Assembly: GCF_017874215.1 (NCBI RefSeq)
Contig: NZ_JAGGLB010000009.1
Coordinates: 1 to 64,000 of the forward strand
Origin: Paenibacillus eucommiae
Lineage (GTDB): Bacteria; Bacillota; Bacilli; Paenibacillales; NBRC-103111
Direction: 5' to 3'
DNA: 64,000 nucleotides
The notes under the pieces are model-generated. The model was given only the letters and a program-made list of their open reading frames with translations, had not been told where the DNA came from and did no database searches. The position numbers were made by a program, and so were the translations under genes. Of the stretch, positions 1 through 8,607 are shown in pieces; positions within the stretch are counted from its first letter, which is position 1; each line of letters begins with the position of its first letter.

Positions 1-83
1 TTGTTTTTGTCCATGAAAACATCATCATAATTTACCTTATTTAGTAAATTATTCTTCATTACATTTCATGTCAGATTCAATGC

Positions 84-266
84 ATGCTTAATGTGAAAAA
101 CATCGTTAAATGGGGCACCCGCCATCTATTCGGGGGAGTCGGGCTGCTGCTATCGCTCTTCCTTCCGTATCCCTTCCCTCTAGCATCAAAGTGCCAAACA
201 TGCCACGCTCAAACGGGCTGCAAGTAGAGTTTGCTAGAGTTTGCTTTCCTGAGGGAAAGGGATAGT
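84..266 (+). repeat. Composite intergenic repeat, copy A (3' part)
   Basis: This is the 3' portion of the dispersed repeat seen in fuller form at 9570-10122 and 53413-54099. It opens with a weakened palindrome (TTAATGTG, AAAAA, CATCGTTAA), passes through a segment resembling GGGCTGCTRCTAKCGCTCTTCC, and ends with the shared tail CCTGA..GAAAGGGATAGT. The upstream stem-loop present in the other copies is absent. Identity is from visual alignment, and the boundaries are approximate. No coding potential is seen. Confidence 0.7.
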
Positions 267-588
267 GGCCATATGGAAAAACTGTGCTTCCTTTATGCTT
301 CCCTTAGAGAATGAATGGCAATATCGAGTACTTTATCACTACAAAGCGTCACCTTGTGAAATAACATTAAATCCAGTCATCCTCCAATAATTTATACTTC
401 CCAATAAAAAAACATAAAAAAGCCAAAAAACCTGGCGAGTCGCCAGGTCCTTCCATGCATATCTTCATATGTTTCCCATATGTTTCCCACACATCTCCAT
501 ATGTTTTCCACGTGTTATTCATGCGTAAACTATAAATGTTCCACGTGAAATCTCACATGCTCCAAACCGCTGTTTGTTCCGCAAACCC
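267..588. other. Intergenic, short direct repeats
   Basis: No gene is seen in this stretch. It contains the terminator of the downstream-reading receptor gene at 411-449 and, at about 466-515, three imperfect copies of CATATGTTTCCCA followed by a CACGTG-containing segment. The meaning of the short repeats is unknown. Confidence 0.5.
411..449 (-). terminator. Rho-independent terminator
   Basis: On the minus strand the sequence reads ACCTGGCG, ACT, CGCCAGGT and then a run of T (A-rich 412-430 on the plus strand). The 8-bp perfect stem with a 3-nt loop and U-tract lies downstream of the chemotaxis receptor gene that ends at 589. Confidence 0.9.
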
Positions 589-2103
589 TTAAGATACATT
601 TCGCAGATTCGTTTCTGCTTCTTTAATCCGATCCAGACTGATTCGGTTATTCTGGAGCAGCGACTGCAATGTTGCGGAAAGCTCTTCAAGCGTCGCAGAT
701 GCTTCCTGGCTAATAGAGGCAAGATCATTGGTGGAGTCGGCAATAGCTCCGGAAGAGCTCGTAATATTGTTCATCAACCCTTCATATCCCATAGAAAGCT
801 GCTTCAGCTGTGAGACTGCGTGGGTAATCGATTCAAAAGAATGCTTGGTCTGCTCTGTAATCTCATTGCTTTGCTGCATACGAACGGCTGCTTGATTCAT
901 TTTGCTGCGGGTTCGCTCCGACTGGTCAGAAAACTCCTGAAGCTGCTCCGTAATACGTACTGCCGCTTGTGCGGTCATATCGGCAAGCTTGCGAATTTCC
1001 ATAGCCACCACAGCAAAGCCACGCCCCTGCTCTCCAGCTCTTGCAGCCTCGATGCTAGCATTAAGTGAAAGCAGATTTGTCTGACTGGCGATATCTTGAA
1101 TGGTCGCGCTGAAATGGCTGGTTTCTGCAAGGCGATCGATTAGCACTGAGGTTTCCAAAGAAACCGATTCAAGATCCGTCCGAAAGCTGGAATTCGTTGC
1201 GGACAGCATATCCATATTGCTTTTGCCCTGATCCGATAATTGTGCCGCTTCACTCGTCCTCTCCAGCAAAGTATGAATGGAATCCGACATTTCTTGAACC
1301 AGCAGGTTCATGCCCTGAATCGAATCATTAATGGAAAGTGTTGAATCCACCTGATTGCTCGCACCATGAGCGATTTCTTGAAAAGCATTATTCATCTCCT
1401 CGAACGAATAGTTGCTGTCCTCCCCTGCCTTAGTGACGGTATTCAGATGGGAGGTTACGCTCATCACATGGTTAAGAACATTTTGCTTTTGCTCCTGCTG
1501 CTGCCTGGACAGTAATTCCGCCTGTTCTCTCGCTGCCTCCATGCTTTTGATCATTTGCGTTGAAACCCTTAAGAGGGCGAACAGCATGACAGCAATCAGC
1601 ACATAAATAATGATATAGCTTGATGCTTCTGAGGAAGCGATTAGCAAATCATCTATTTGCACCGTCATCATATAAAGCAGCATCGCAAAGCCGATGGAAA
1701 TACTAATGACAATAGGCCATAATTTCATAAAAATCATCGCAAGAATCAGCAAATAAAATAGCGAAAACGTATTGGAAACACTAGGATTCAAAAATATCTG
1801 GGAAATGGAGCTGGCCGCGCTGGATAAAACCGCAAAATAACAAATCGTTTGAATTAATCTGCGGGAAAAATGCAAATATCCAAAAATCACAGTAGTCCCC
1901 ACCTGCAGCACCATAACCATTAAAGTAGAACTATCCAGCATCGCCCCACCTAAAGCAAAAATACTCGATAATGTTAATACAGCGGTGAAAACCATGGCAA
2001 TAAACACGACCAAATTACGCCTGGTCATATCCAGGTCTGCCACTGACAGATACTGATCTCTCTTGTTTAAGGTAAATTGAAACTTATCGGTTATCCATTT
2101 CAT
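589..2103 (-). CDS. Methyl-accepting chemotaxis protein
   Basis: This is a transmembrane chemoreceptor of 504 aa that would signal to CheA/CheW. The N-terminal 200 residues hold about six hydrophobic segments and no clear extracellular ligand domain or HAMP domain. The cytoplasmic part contains the receptor hairpin tip near residues 335-365 ([20 protein letters not shown], then [14 protein letters not shown]), which is diagnostic of the MCP signalling domain. The start was placed at 2103 (MKWITDKF) rather than at an upstream in-frame codon at 2160, because AAAAGGGG lies just before it. The membrane-embedded input region suggests sensing of a membrane or cytoplasmic cue, which is inference. 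It appears monocistronic. Confidence 0.93.
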   Translation of the reverse strand: MKWITDKFQFTLNKRDQYLSVADLDMTRRNLVVFIAMVFTAVLTLSSIFALGGAMLDSSTLMVMVLQVGTTVIFGYLHFSRRLIQTICYFAVLSSAASSISQIFLNPSVSNTFSLFYLLILAMIFMKLWPIVISISIGFAMLLYMMTVQIDDLLIASSEASSYIIIYVLIAVMLFALLRVSTQMIKSMEAAREQAELLSRQQQEQKQNVLNHVMSVTSHLNTVTKAGEDSNYSFEEMNNAFQEIAHGASNQVDSTLSINDSIQGMNLLVQEMSDSIHTLLERTSEAAQLSDQGKSNMDMLSATNSSFRTDLESVSLETSVLIDRLAETSHFSATIQDIASQTNLLSLNASIEAARAGEQGRGFAVVAMEIRKLADMTAQAAVRITEQLQEFSDQSERTRSKMNQAAVRMQQSNEITEQTKHSFESITHAVSQLKQLSMGYEGLMNNITSSSGAIADSTNDLASISQEASATLEELSATLQSLLQNNRISLDRIKEAETNLRNVS

Positions 2104-2191
2104 CACTTTTTTCCCCTTTTTTTGCTGAATGTTGCATGAATTCGACAAGATCTTCCACATTCCTTTATAAAAAAAGATAAGCAGGAGAAAA

Positions 2192-2214
2192 CAAAAAAAG
2201 ACCTGTCGAGGTCT
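2192..2214 (-). terminator. Rho-independent terminator of the ABC exporter operon
   Basis: On the minus strand the sequence reads AGACCT, CGAC, AGGTCT and then seven T. It lies about 75 nt after the stop codon of the last permease gene and closes the operon that begins near 8.4 kb. Confidence 0.9.
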
Positions 2215-2239
2215 CTTAAAAGATTCTCAACAGGTTCAA

Positions 2240-2294
2240 TTCTTAAATTCTTAAATCCTCAATCCTTAAATCCCTAAATCCCTAAATCCCTAAA
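2240..2294. repeat. Octamer tandem repeat (TCCCTAAA)
   Basis: There are seven head-to-tail units of about 8 bp. The last three are identical TCCCTAAA, and the earlier ones are variants (TTCTTAAA, TCCTCAA, TCCTTAAA). The array starts at the permease stop codon (TAG at 2290-2292, minus strand) and ends before the terminator. It is probably a replication-slippage product. Confidence 0.7.
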
Positions 2295-3015
2295 TCGCTT
2301 TGCGGGTAAAATGGATCAATCCAGATACCAGGAAAATTGCGAAACTGCCAAGAATCACAATAAACAAGGTTGTCGGCCCCACATTGAAGGCCCCAAACCC
2401 CTGATCTCCAAAAGGCACCATCGCAAGCAGAGGCTGCGCCCACGGATAGTAAGGGCCGTATTCAGCCGAGTTGACAATCAACATATTCGGCAGTGTAAAG
2501 ATAACATTCACGGCCAATGGTGCTGCAAAGCTTGCCCAAGCGGTTGAAACAGCCATTTGCAGCGCGGCAAGCGGCAAACATGCGACCCAGCCTCCAATAA
2601 CCGCCCAGCTTATTTCGTACCAAGGAATCGGCGCCGTATAGCCTTTAATAGTGCCGAGCAGCAGGAGACCACCAACGATGAGCACTTGCACTACAGCCAG
2701 AAGCAGCATCACCATCGCAAGCTTGACCAAGTATACACTGCTTCGCGAAACCGGCAGAGCAAGCATTTGCTTCCAGCCACCCCCAACATGCTCATAGCGG
2801 CAAACGAAAGCAGCGAATACCCCTGTAAGTAAAGGCAAAAAAAGCATCGCATGCAGAAAAGCCATCAGGGCTAGTGTCCCAAGCCAAGGGTCAAGATCTT
2901 CATTAAAAGACTCAGCCATCCCTAACACTACGGACAATATCGGACTGACAAAAATAAGCAGCCAAATCGGCGATTTACGCAGCTTTAGTATTTCAGCTTG
3001 AATAACACCCCACAT
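2290..3015 (-). CDS. ABC-2 type permease, lantibiotic-protection family
   Basis: This is a 241-aa integral membrane protein with about six hydrophobic segments. Its opening (WGVIQAEILKLRKSPIWLL) is typical of the BcrB/MutG/EpiG-like permeases that partner a BcrA-type ATPase. It lies 3 nt downstream of a second similar permease (3019-3732), so the two probably form a heterodimeric channel. By family, such exporters remove or expel antimicrobial peptides from the membrane; the actual substrate here is not visible. It is the last gene of the operon. Confidence 0.85.
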   Translation of the reverse strand: MWGVIQAEILKLRKSPIWLLIFVSPILSVVLGMAESFNEDLDPWLGTLALMAFLHAMLFLPLLTGVFAAFVCRYEHVGGGWKQMLALPVSRSSVYLVKLAMVMLLLAVVQVLIVGGLLLLGTIKGYTAPIPWYEISWAVIGGWVACLPLAALQMAVSTAWASFAAPLAVNVIFTLPNMLIVNSAEYGPYYPWAQPLLAMVPFGDQGFGAFNVGPTTLFIVILGSFAIFLVSGLIHFTRKAI

Positions 3016-3018
3016 CGG

Positions 3019-3732
3019 TTAATTCACGTCCTTTCTAACAAACTGCAGCATCCCTATTACATAGAGCAGCAGTCCCAGGACTAAACCGGCTGCCACGGAA
3101 TAAAGCGGCTCATTCCACTCATTTTTCAAATAGGGCCATTTCCAAGGCAGCCAGTCTGCGAGAATAAAGGCAAAGAAGGACAGCAACATTCCGACAATTC
3201 CCGCAGTCAGCGGAATGGCCTGGTTACGGATACTCATCGACAGCCAAGCCTGCAAGGCCAAGAAGGGCATCGCCGCCAAATAGGGGTAATAAGCCAGCTG
3301 CAGCAGCTGGTCAAAAGGAATCTGGCTGGAATCCATCCCCAGACAAAGACCCAGAATGATGGTGCCCATCCAGAGCAGCGTACTGGAGCACAGCAGCAAG
3401 ACAGCAAGACATACAAACTTGCTGGATATGATCGTAAGCTTGGAAACCGGCAAGGCAAGCAGCAGCTTCCAGGCATTCGTCTGGTGCTCTATATTAGCTA
3501 TCATAGAGGCAACAATCGTTAAGCCCATCAGGAGGACGGGAACGACCAACATGCCCGTATTCGTAATCAAACCTCCCCAGAAGTCGGAGGCATACTGCTG
3601 CTTCATATAATCGTAGCGAAGTCCGAAGTTCGCAGCCTGCAAGCCTACGACCCCAATAGGGCCCAGAAAGACAAGGAACCAAATCATAGTCCGGCGAAGC
3701 TTCAAAAAGTCGGAGGCTAACACACGCAGCAT
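3019..3732 (-). CDS. ABC-2 type permease, lantibiotic-protection family
   Basis: This 237-aa membrane protein has about six transmembrane segments. Its N-terminus (LRVLASDFLKLRRTMIWFLV) matches the start of the neighbouring permease in style, which indicates a paralogous pair like EpiE/EpiG or MutE/MutG. Its start codon overlaps the ATPase stop as TAATG, so translation is probably coupled. The role is inferred from gene order: ATPase, then two permeases, behind a two-component system. Confidence 0.85.
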   Translation of the reverse strand: MLRVLASDFLKLRRTMIWFLVFLGPIGVVGLQAANFGLRYDYMKQQYASDFWGGLITNTGMLVVPVLLMGLTIVASMIANIEHQTNAWKLLLALPVSKLTIISSKFVCLAVLLLCSSTLLWMGTIILGLCLGMDSSQIPFDQLLQLAYYPYLAAMPFLALQAWLSMSIRNQAIPLTAGIVGMLLSFFAFILADWLPWKWPYLKNEWNEPLYSVAAGLVLGLLLYVIGMLQFVRKDVN

Positions 3733-4646
3733 TATAAGCCTCCCTCTCCGCCGGTAAGCTCAAGAAAGATCTCCTCGAGCGACTTGCTTTGCTCTTCAAC
3801 GCGATAGACGGAAACCTGATTCTGGACCAGCTGTTTCACAATATCCGCAATCTGCATATTAGACGCTGAATCCAGCAGCAGCTTGCCTCCATGAAGATCG
3901 GCGTGAATCCCTTGGGCACGTATAAGCTGCCTGGCAAAATCGGGCGTATCTACTTCCATCCGGATATGGCTCTTCGCCCTTTGGCGCAAGACTTCAATTG
4001 TATCCTGGAAGATCAGCTTGCCTTTTGTAATAATGCCTACCTTTGTTGCCATTTGGTCCATTTCAGCCAACAGATGACTCGATACCAGAATGGTTACGCC
4101 AAATTCCGTCGGCATCCGCTTCAGCAGCTCGCGAATCTCGAGAATTCCCGAAGGATCGAGTCCATTCGTAGGCTCATCCAGAATGAGCAGCTCAGGCTGC
4201 CCAAGCAGCGCTGTTGCTATACCAAGCCTCTGCTTCATGCCTAGTGAGAAGCCTTTAACCGCGCGGCCCGCCTCCTTAGTCAATCGGACAATGGAGAGCA
4301 CCTCATCAATCCTCGCTTTGGGCACACCCAGGATTCTCCGCACAGCTTCTAAATTCTCGTAGGCATTGAGATGCCCGTAGTAAGAGGGGTACTCCACGAG
4401 CGAGCCAACCTTACGGAGAACCGCTATTCGCTCCTTCTGCATATCCTTGCCGAAGATGCGGATCGATCCTCTGGTCGGCGTCATTAATCCGAGCAGCATC
4501 CGAATCGTCGTCGTTTTGCCCGCCCCGTTCGGACCCAGGAACCCGTAAATATCCCCTTTATTAATTTGTAAATTAATTTGATCCACGACAGCAGTTCTCC
4601 CGATTCTTTTCGTCAAGTCCCTGCATTCTATCGCATATGAACCCAT
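3732..4646 (-). CDS. ABC transporter ATP-binding protein, BcrA-like
   Basis: This 304-aa ATPase has Walker A at residues 38-46 (GPNGAGKTT), a signature loop variant SLGMKQR near 137, and Walker B with the D-loop (LLILDEPTNGLD) near 158. A ~90-residue C-terminal extension is typical of BcrA/NatA-type drug and lantibiotic exporters. GAGGTG lies 7 nt before the ATG and is the likely ribosome site. That site can pair with an upstream CACCTCG (see 4654-4698). It is likely induced by the two-component system encoded just upstream. Confidence 0.92.
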   Translation of the reverse strand: MGSYAIECRDLTKRIGRTAVVDQINLQINKGDIYGFLGPNGAGKTTTIRMLLGLMTPTRGSIRIFGKDMQKERIAVLRKVGSLVEYPSYYGHLNAYENLEAVRRILGVPKARIDEVLSIVRLTKEAGRAVKGFSLGMKQRLGIATALLGQPELLILDEPTNGLDPSGILEIRELLKRMPTEFGVTILVSSHLLAEMDQMATKVGIITKGKLIFQDTIEVLRQRAKSHIRMEVDTPDFARQLIRAQGIHADLHGGKLLLDSASNMQIADIVKQLVQNQVSVYRVEEQSKSLEEIFLELTGGEGGL

Positions 4647-4653
4647 AACAAAT

Positions 4654-4698
4654 CACCTCGTAAACCATCATAACGGATGAAGGTTAAATCCCGAGGTG
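4654..4698 (-). promoter_or_regulatory. Inverted repeat covering the ATPase ribosome site
   Basis: CACCTCG at 4654-4660 and CGAGGTG at 4692-4698 form a 7-bp perfect inverted repeat in the 71-nt gap between the kinase and ATPase genes. In the minus-strand transcript the 3' arm contains GAGGTG, which is the ribosome site of the ATPase gene. A hairpin could therefore hide it and set a lower or conditional translation of the transporter. The arms are seen directly; the regulatory role is inference. Confidence 0.45.
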
Positions 4699-4717
4699 CT
4701 TGAAGTTTAAATTTAGG

Positions 4718-6205
4718 TTAAAAAAAGAGGCGGATTCGGGTCCCCTCGTGACTGCTTTGAACATCCCACTTGAGCTTCATCTCCTTGAGCATAAGTGAGA
4801 CAATGGACAGTCCGATGCCAGCCCCCTTGCCGGATGACTCTCCTTCCATACCTGGCCCGTGATCGGTAATCTCAAGTATCGCTTGCACGTCTGCAAACTG
4901 TGTCTGTACTTGCGTCTGTGCTTGCGTCTGTGCTTGCGTCTGTGCTTGCGTCTGTATTTGTGACTTTACCTGCGACTTTACCTGTGACTGTTCCCGTGAC
5001 TGTTCCTGCTTCTTCTGAACGCGAGCCTCTACACGCATCTGCACGGAAACATAGCTCCCCGAACGAGCATGATTAAGAACATTCTGGAATAAATTATCCA
5101 GTACACGTTCGAACCACTGCGGATCGATCTCTATGAATAGAGCCGAGTCGGGCAGCTCAGAAACAATGACGAATTGCTCCCGCTCAAAAACAGGATACCA
5201 GTTGGCAAACACGGTTCTGACCAGGCGGACAATATCGGCAGACTCGGCATGATACGGATACTTGCCTGCGGATAATAAAGTAAACGAGAACAGATTCTCA
5301 ATCAGCTGGCTGAGATAACCGATCTTCCGGTCAATCAGGTCAATCGAGGCTTTGCCCTTCTCACTGAGCGGCTCCTGTCTCAAGCTGTAGGCATGCCCCC
5401 GAATCGTCGTTAACGGTGTCCGCAAATCATGCGACAAATTCGCAATCAGCTCTCTGCGCAGCACGCCTTCTTCCTGCTCCCGCTGCCGGCTCCGCTCCAG
5501 CTGCAGAATCATATCGTTGAAAGCCTTGTCCAATCTGCCGATCTCATCCTGTCTCTCGATCAGCACGGGCGTTGGCAACCCCGTTTCATTAGGAGTTGTC
5601 ATGGCAACCTGCAGACGAAGCAGTCGCTTGCGGATACGGTAAAAAAACACCCACGAAACAAACAGGAACAACCCGAGCATAATAAAAGCTCCGAGAAGGA
5701 TGATGTTGTTATAAAGAATAAAAGCCTTATTGCTGTTGCTTTTTAGGATAGTACGCTCCATCTCAAGCACCATAAATCCCTGGCTTCGCTGTGTGCCTAT
5801 AAAAGCTACTACCGTAAAGGGATCTGCACCATACCTTTTTTGCATGAATTCAATCGTATCGGATGCATTCCAGTGATGGGGCAGTGCTTCCTTGATGCCA
5901 ATCTGGAGCTGTGTATCACCCTGCCCGTCAACCCAGAACAGCGCCGCGTCCTGATAGATTACCTTCAGCTCCAGCAGCCTCTTGTCAATCTGCTCCTTTG
6001 TCGCTCCATCAAGCTTCCTGGCGGCAGCATGCCAATTCTGCTGAAGCTCGCTCCCGCTTCTGTAATCTGTGGCATCACCTTCCGTGAAATTCTGCGGATA
6101 AAAGTTAAGCAGCAGCGCTACCAGCGGGAACGCGAAGGGCACAAGTACAATAGCCAGCAAAATAATGAGCATGTATTTGAACAGCAGTGAATTTCTCAGC
6201 TTCAT
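4718..6205 (-). CDS. Sensor histidine kinase with repeat insert in ATPase domain
   Basis: This 495-aa membrane kinase has a transmembrane segment near residues 12-32, an extracellular region of about 140 aa, a second segment near 165-190, a HAMP-like region, and an H-box near 256 (ANLSHDLRTPLTTIRGH). The N-box follows near 372 (DNLFQNVLNHA) and the G-boxes near 447 and 462 (DHGPGMEG, GKGAGIGLSI). A Gln/Thr/Ala-rich insert at about 398-435, built partly from a 12-bp tandem repeat, separates the N-box from the G1-box. The start codon overlaps the regulator stop as ATGA. It probably senses cell-envelope or peptide stress for the downstream exporter. Confidence 0.92.
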   Translation of the reverse strand: MKLRNSLLFKYMLIILLAIVLVPFAFPLVALLLNFYPQNFTEGDATDYRSGSELQQNWHAAARKLDGATKEQIDKRLLELKVIYQDAALFWVDGQGDTQLQIGIKEALPHHWNASDTIEFMQKRYGADPFTVVAFIGTQRSQGFMVLEMERTILKSNSNKAFILYNNIILLGAFIMLGLFLFVSWVFFYRIRKRLLRLQVAMTTPNETGLPTPVLIERQDEIGRLDKAFNDMILQLERSRQREQEEGVLRRELIANLSHDLRTPLTTIRGHAYSLRQEPLSEKGKASIDLIDRKIGYLSQLIENLFSFTLLSAGKYPYHAESADIVRLVRTVFANWYPVFEREQFVIVSELPDSALFIEIDPQWFERVLDNLFQNVLNHARSGSYVSVQMRVEARVQKKQEQSREQSQVKSQVKSQIQTQAQTQAQTQAQTQVQTQFADVQAILEITDHGPGMEGESSGKGAGIGLSIVSLMLKEMKLKWDVQSSHEGTRIRLFF

Positions 6206-6954
6206 TGTTTAACCCTGTAGCCGAGGCCGCGAATCGTCTCAATAATAACCGGATCACTGGGATCAAGCTCGATCTTTTCCCGCAAATGCCGGATATGCAC
6301 CATCAAAGTCTTGTCCCCTTCCATGAACGATTCGCCCCAAACGGCCTCATAAATTTGCTCCTTGGTCAGAATGCGGTTCGAATGCTGGAGAAAATACATC
6401 AGAATGTGATGCTGCTTTCCCGTTAAAATAATCTCACTATCCGTACGATGATCCAACAGAGTGTTATGATCCAAATTGACGGTAATATGCCCCAGTTTAA
6501 CTTCCCTGGAGGTGCCGCCTCCGATCATTCTGGAGCCTCCGTTGATTCCGGAGCTTCCAGTGATTCCTGCGCTTCCGGAGTTTCCGGCGCTTCCTTGCCT
6601 CCGGAGCAGCACTTCAAGCCGCGCAGCAAGCTCTTCCGGATGGAAGGGCTTGGTCAGGTAATCATCGGCGAAGTGCAGGCCCTGCAGCTTATCTTCTACA
6701 GACGTCCGGGCAGATAGCATCAGGATCGGTGTTGAGGGAGACTCCTTCTTTAACCGCTGGCCTACAGTGAACCCGTCGAGACCCGGGAGCATCACGTCCA
6801 GAATAACTATATCTGCTTGATGCACCTTGGCTGCCGCATTGTCACCCGTATATAACCATTCAATCGCATAGCCTCTGCCCTCCAGGTCATCTTTCACCCA
6901 GCTGCCAATTTCATGATCGTCTTCTATATATAAAATCCGTTTGCTAGTCGTCAT
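6202..6954 (-). CDS. OmpR-family response regulator
   Basis: This 250-aa regulator has a receiver domain with acidic residues 11-13, phospho-acceptor D53 (VILDVMLPGLDG) and conserved Lys near 103 (DDYLTKPFHP). A Gly/Ser-rich linker with GSAGNSGSAGITGSSG follows, then a winged-helix domain ending in TIRGLGYRVKQ. The longer frame starting at 7035 runs back into the upstream gene, so the start was set at 6954, where AAGGA precedes. It lies 1 nt after the stop of the TerF-like gene and overlaps the kinase by ATGA. It likely controls the exporter operon itself. The linker repeat is odd and is shared in style with neighbouring proteins. Confidence 0.92.
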   Translation of the reverse strand: MTTSKRILYIEDDHEIGSWVKDDLEGRGYAIEWLYTGDNAAAKVHQADIVILDVMLPGLDGFTVGQRLKKESPSTPILMLSARTSVEDKLQGLHFADDYLTKPFHPEELAARLEVLLRRQGSAGNSGSAGITGSSGINGGSRMIGGGTSREVKLGHITVNLDHNTLLDHRTDSEIILTGKQHHILMYFLQHSNRILTKEQIYEAVWGESFMEGDKTLMVHIRHLREKIELDPSDPVIIETIRGLGYRVKQ

Positions 6955-6955
6955 T

Positions 6956-8398
6956 TTAAGTAAGAAGTCCTTTTTGTTTAGCTTGTTTAAGCCATACTGG
7001 ATACTCGTCAAACATTCTGTCATACAATTCCTCATCGCTTACCTTGTCCAAATCATCCAGAGCAAAGAAATTAGCATTATCGATGAAACGCCCCGGCAAA
7101 TCATCCAGCTTACGCAAAACGCCGTAATTAGCATTTCCTATCCCAACAAACTGCCAGAATATATTCGTTTTGGAGCTTTGTACTAGCAGCTTCGCTATTT
7201 TCTTAGTCTCGTATATACCCCCGTCACTGAAAAAAATGATATAGGTGGGCATCGATTTATTGGGTTCTTCTACCGTATACTTTTTGATCACATCTTCCAT
7301 CACTACAGGCTCATTATTTCCTGGGCCAAGACCACCGAATGCCTTGGGGCTCGGATAAGTCCGCTTCACGTAATCTTCATAGTCCCGTTCAGTAACGCTG
7401 GGCGCCCGCATGGATTTGCTTCCAAAAAACCATACATCCAACGTTCCGTCATCATCCATGCAAGCTGCAATCGCCAAAACCCTTTCGAAAGCCCGCTGCA
7501 CGGTCCCTTTGGAATAAAGTTGACTCATCGAGCCCGATGCGTCGAACACGACAGCGACACGGGCTTTGCCGTCATCCAGCTTTTTTTTCTGGAGCGATAT
7601 CGATACTTTTTTCTTGAGCAGATCGATTTTTGTCAGATTGATGCTGGACGTTGGCGGTTGTTGAGATTGTTGCGACTGATGTGATTGTTGGGCTTGAGAA
7701 GGCTGTGAATTTTGCGAAGGCCTCGCTAGATTCATTGGCTGCCCGGTGGTAGATGCTGCTACAGAACCAGCTGCAGGTGCTGGCGTCGATACTGGTGTTG
7801 CAGGTGTTGATGCAGAAGTTGACACAGGTGCCTTCACAGGCACTTGAGGAGGTGCCGCTTCAACCGCTGCAGGCTCATCTTCCACAACCACGCCATGGGC
7901 CTCAGCCAAAGGCTTAAGTCCCCCATTAAAGCCGCGGCCAACCGCGCGAAGCTTGAACCAGCCTTGATGCCGGTATAATTCCATCAGCACCAGCGATGTT
8001 TCCTCTTTTACATCCTTGATGTCATAGTGTACTTCTGTCTGCGAGCTTCGGGCAATAGCCCTGCAGCCCTGCACGCCTGTAAACGTTCCGGGTCCATCCA
8101 AAGTAGCCGCGAATGTACATTTATCTATTTCTGTTGCCAGCAGCCCTTCCAAGTTAATTGTGAATTTGGTTGCATGACCTCCCACTGAGGAGAATTGAAT
8201 ATGTTTTTTAGGATCATTGGGCTGGTTATAAAAAATAAAATAATCATCGGAAGGCACTGAGCCTGTAGCATTGACCATAAAGCAGCTTACATCCAAATCG
8301 GCCGGGGAGCTTTTCCATTCAATCGTGATCTCCAGCATCTTTTCTTTGTCCAGCGGCGTATTAGCGCCTGTAACAAGAGTGATCGTATTATTCGGCAT
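6956..8398 (-). CDS. TerF-like protein: TerD domain plus VWA domain
   Basis: This protein is about 480 aa. Residues 1-175 form a TerD-type domain (NTITLVTGANTPLDK.., WKSSPADLDVSCF). A proline/alanine and Gln/Ser-rich linker follows, then a von Willebrand A domain with the metal site DASGSMS. TerD+VWA is the TerF arrangement of tellurium-resistance and stress clusters, where it is thought to act near the membrane with Ca2+ binding. The start at 8398 was chosen because GGAGG stands 8 nt before it; longer forms at 8437 are possible. Here it heads an operon with a two-component system and an antimicrobial-peptide-type exporter, an unusual setting. Confidence 0.85.
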   Translation of the reverse strand: MPNNTITLVTGANTPLDKEKMLEITIEWKSSPADLDVSCFMVNATGSVPSDDYFIFYNQPNDPKKHIQFSSVGGHATKFTINLEGLLATEIDKCTFAATLDGPGTFTGVQGCRAIARSSQTEVHYDIKDVKEETSLVLMELYRHQGWFKLRAVGRGFNGGLKPLAEAHGVVVEDEPAAVEAAPPQVPVKAPVSTSASTPATPVSTPAPAAGSVAASTTGQPMNLARPSQNSQPSQAQQSHQSQQSQQPPTSSINLTKIDLLKKKVSISLQKKKLDDGKARVAVVFDASGSMSQLYSKGTVQRAFERVLAIAACMDDDGTLDVWFFGSKSMRAPSVTERDYEDYVKRTYPSPKAFGGLGPGNNEPVVMEDVIKKYTVEEPNKSMPTYIIFFSDGGIYETKKIAKLLVQSSKTNIFWQFVGIGNANYGVLRKLDDLPGRFIDNANFFALDDLDKVSDEELYDRMFDEYPVWLKQAKQKGLLT

Positions 8399-8607
8399 CT
8401 GTCCGTCCTCCATCTTTGTGTTTCCTCTTATTGCCACTCTTATATGATAACATAACCCGATAGCGACTTGAAGGAATGCACAGCACCTAGAGCGAATGTA
8501 AAAGTAGCAGCTAAAAAAGAGAATGCAAGCACATCAGTTAAACAGAGAGGAAGATTGCTATCACTACTACAACCAAGCGACCCGTATTATCGATCCCCAA
8601 AACAAAA

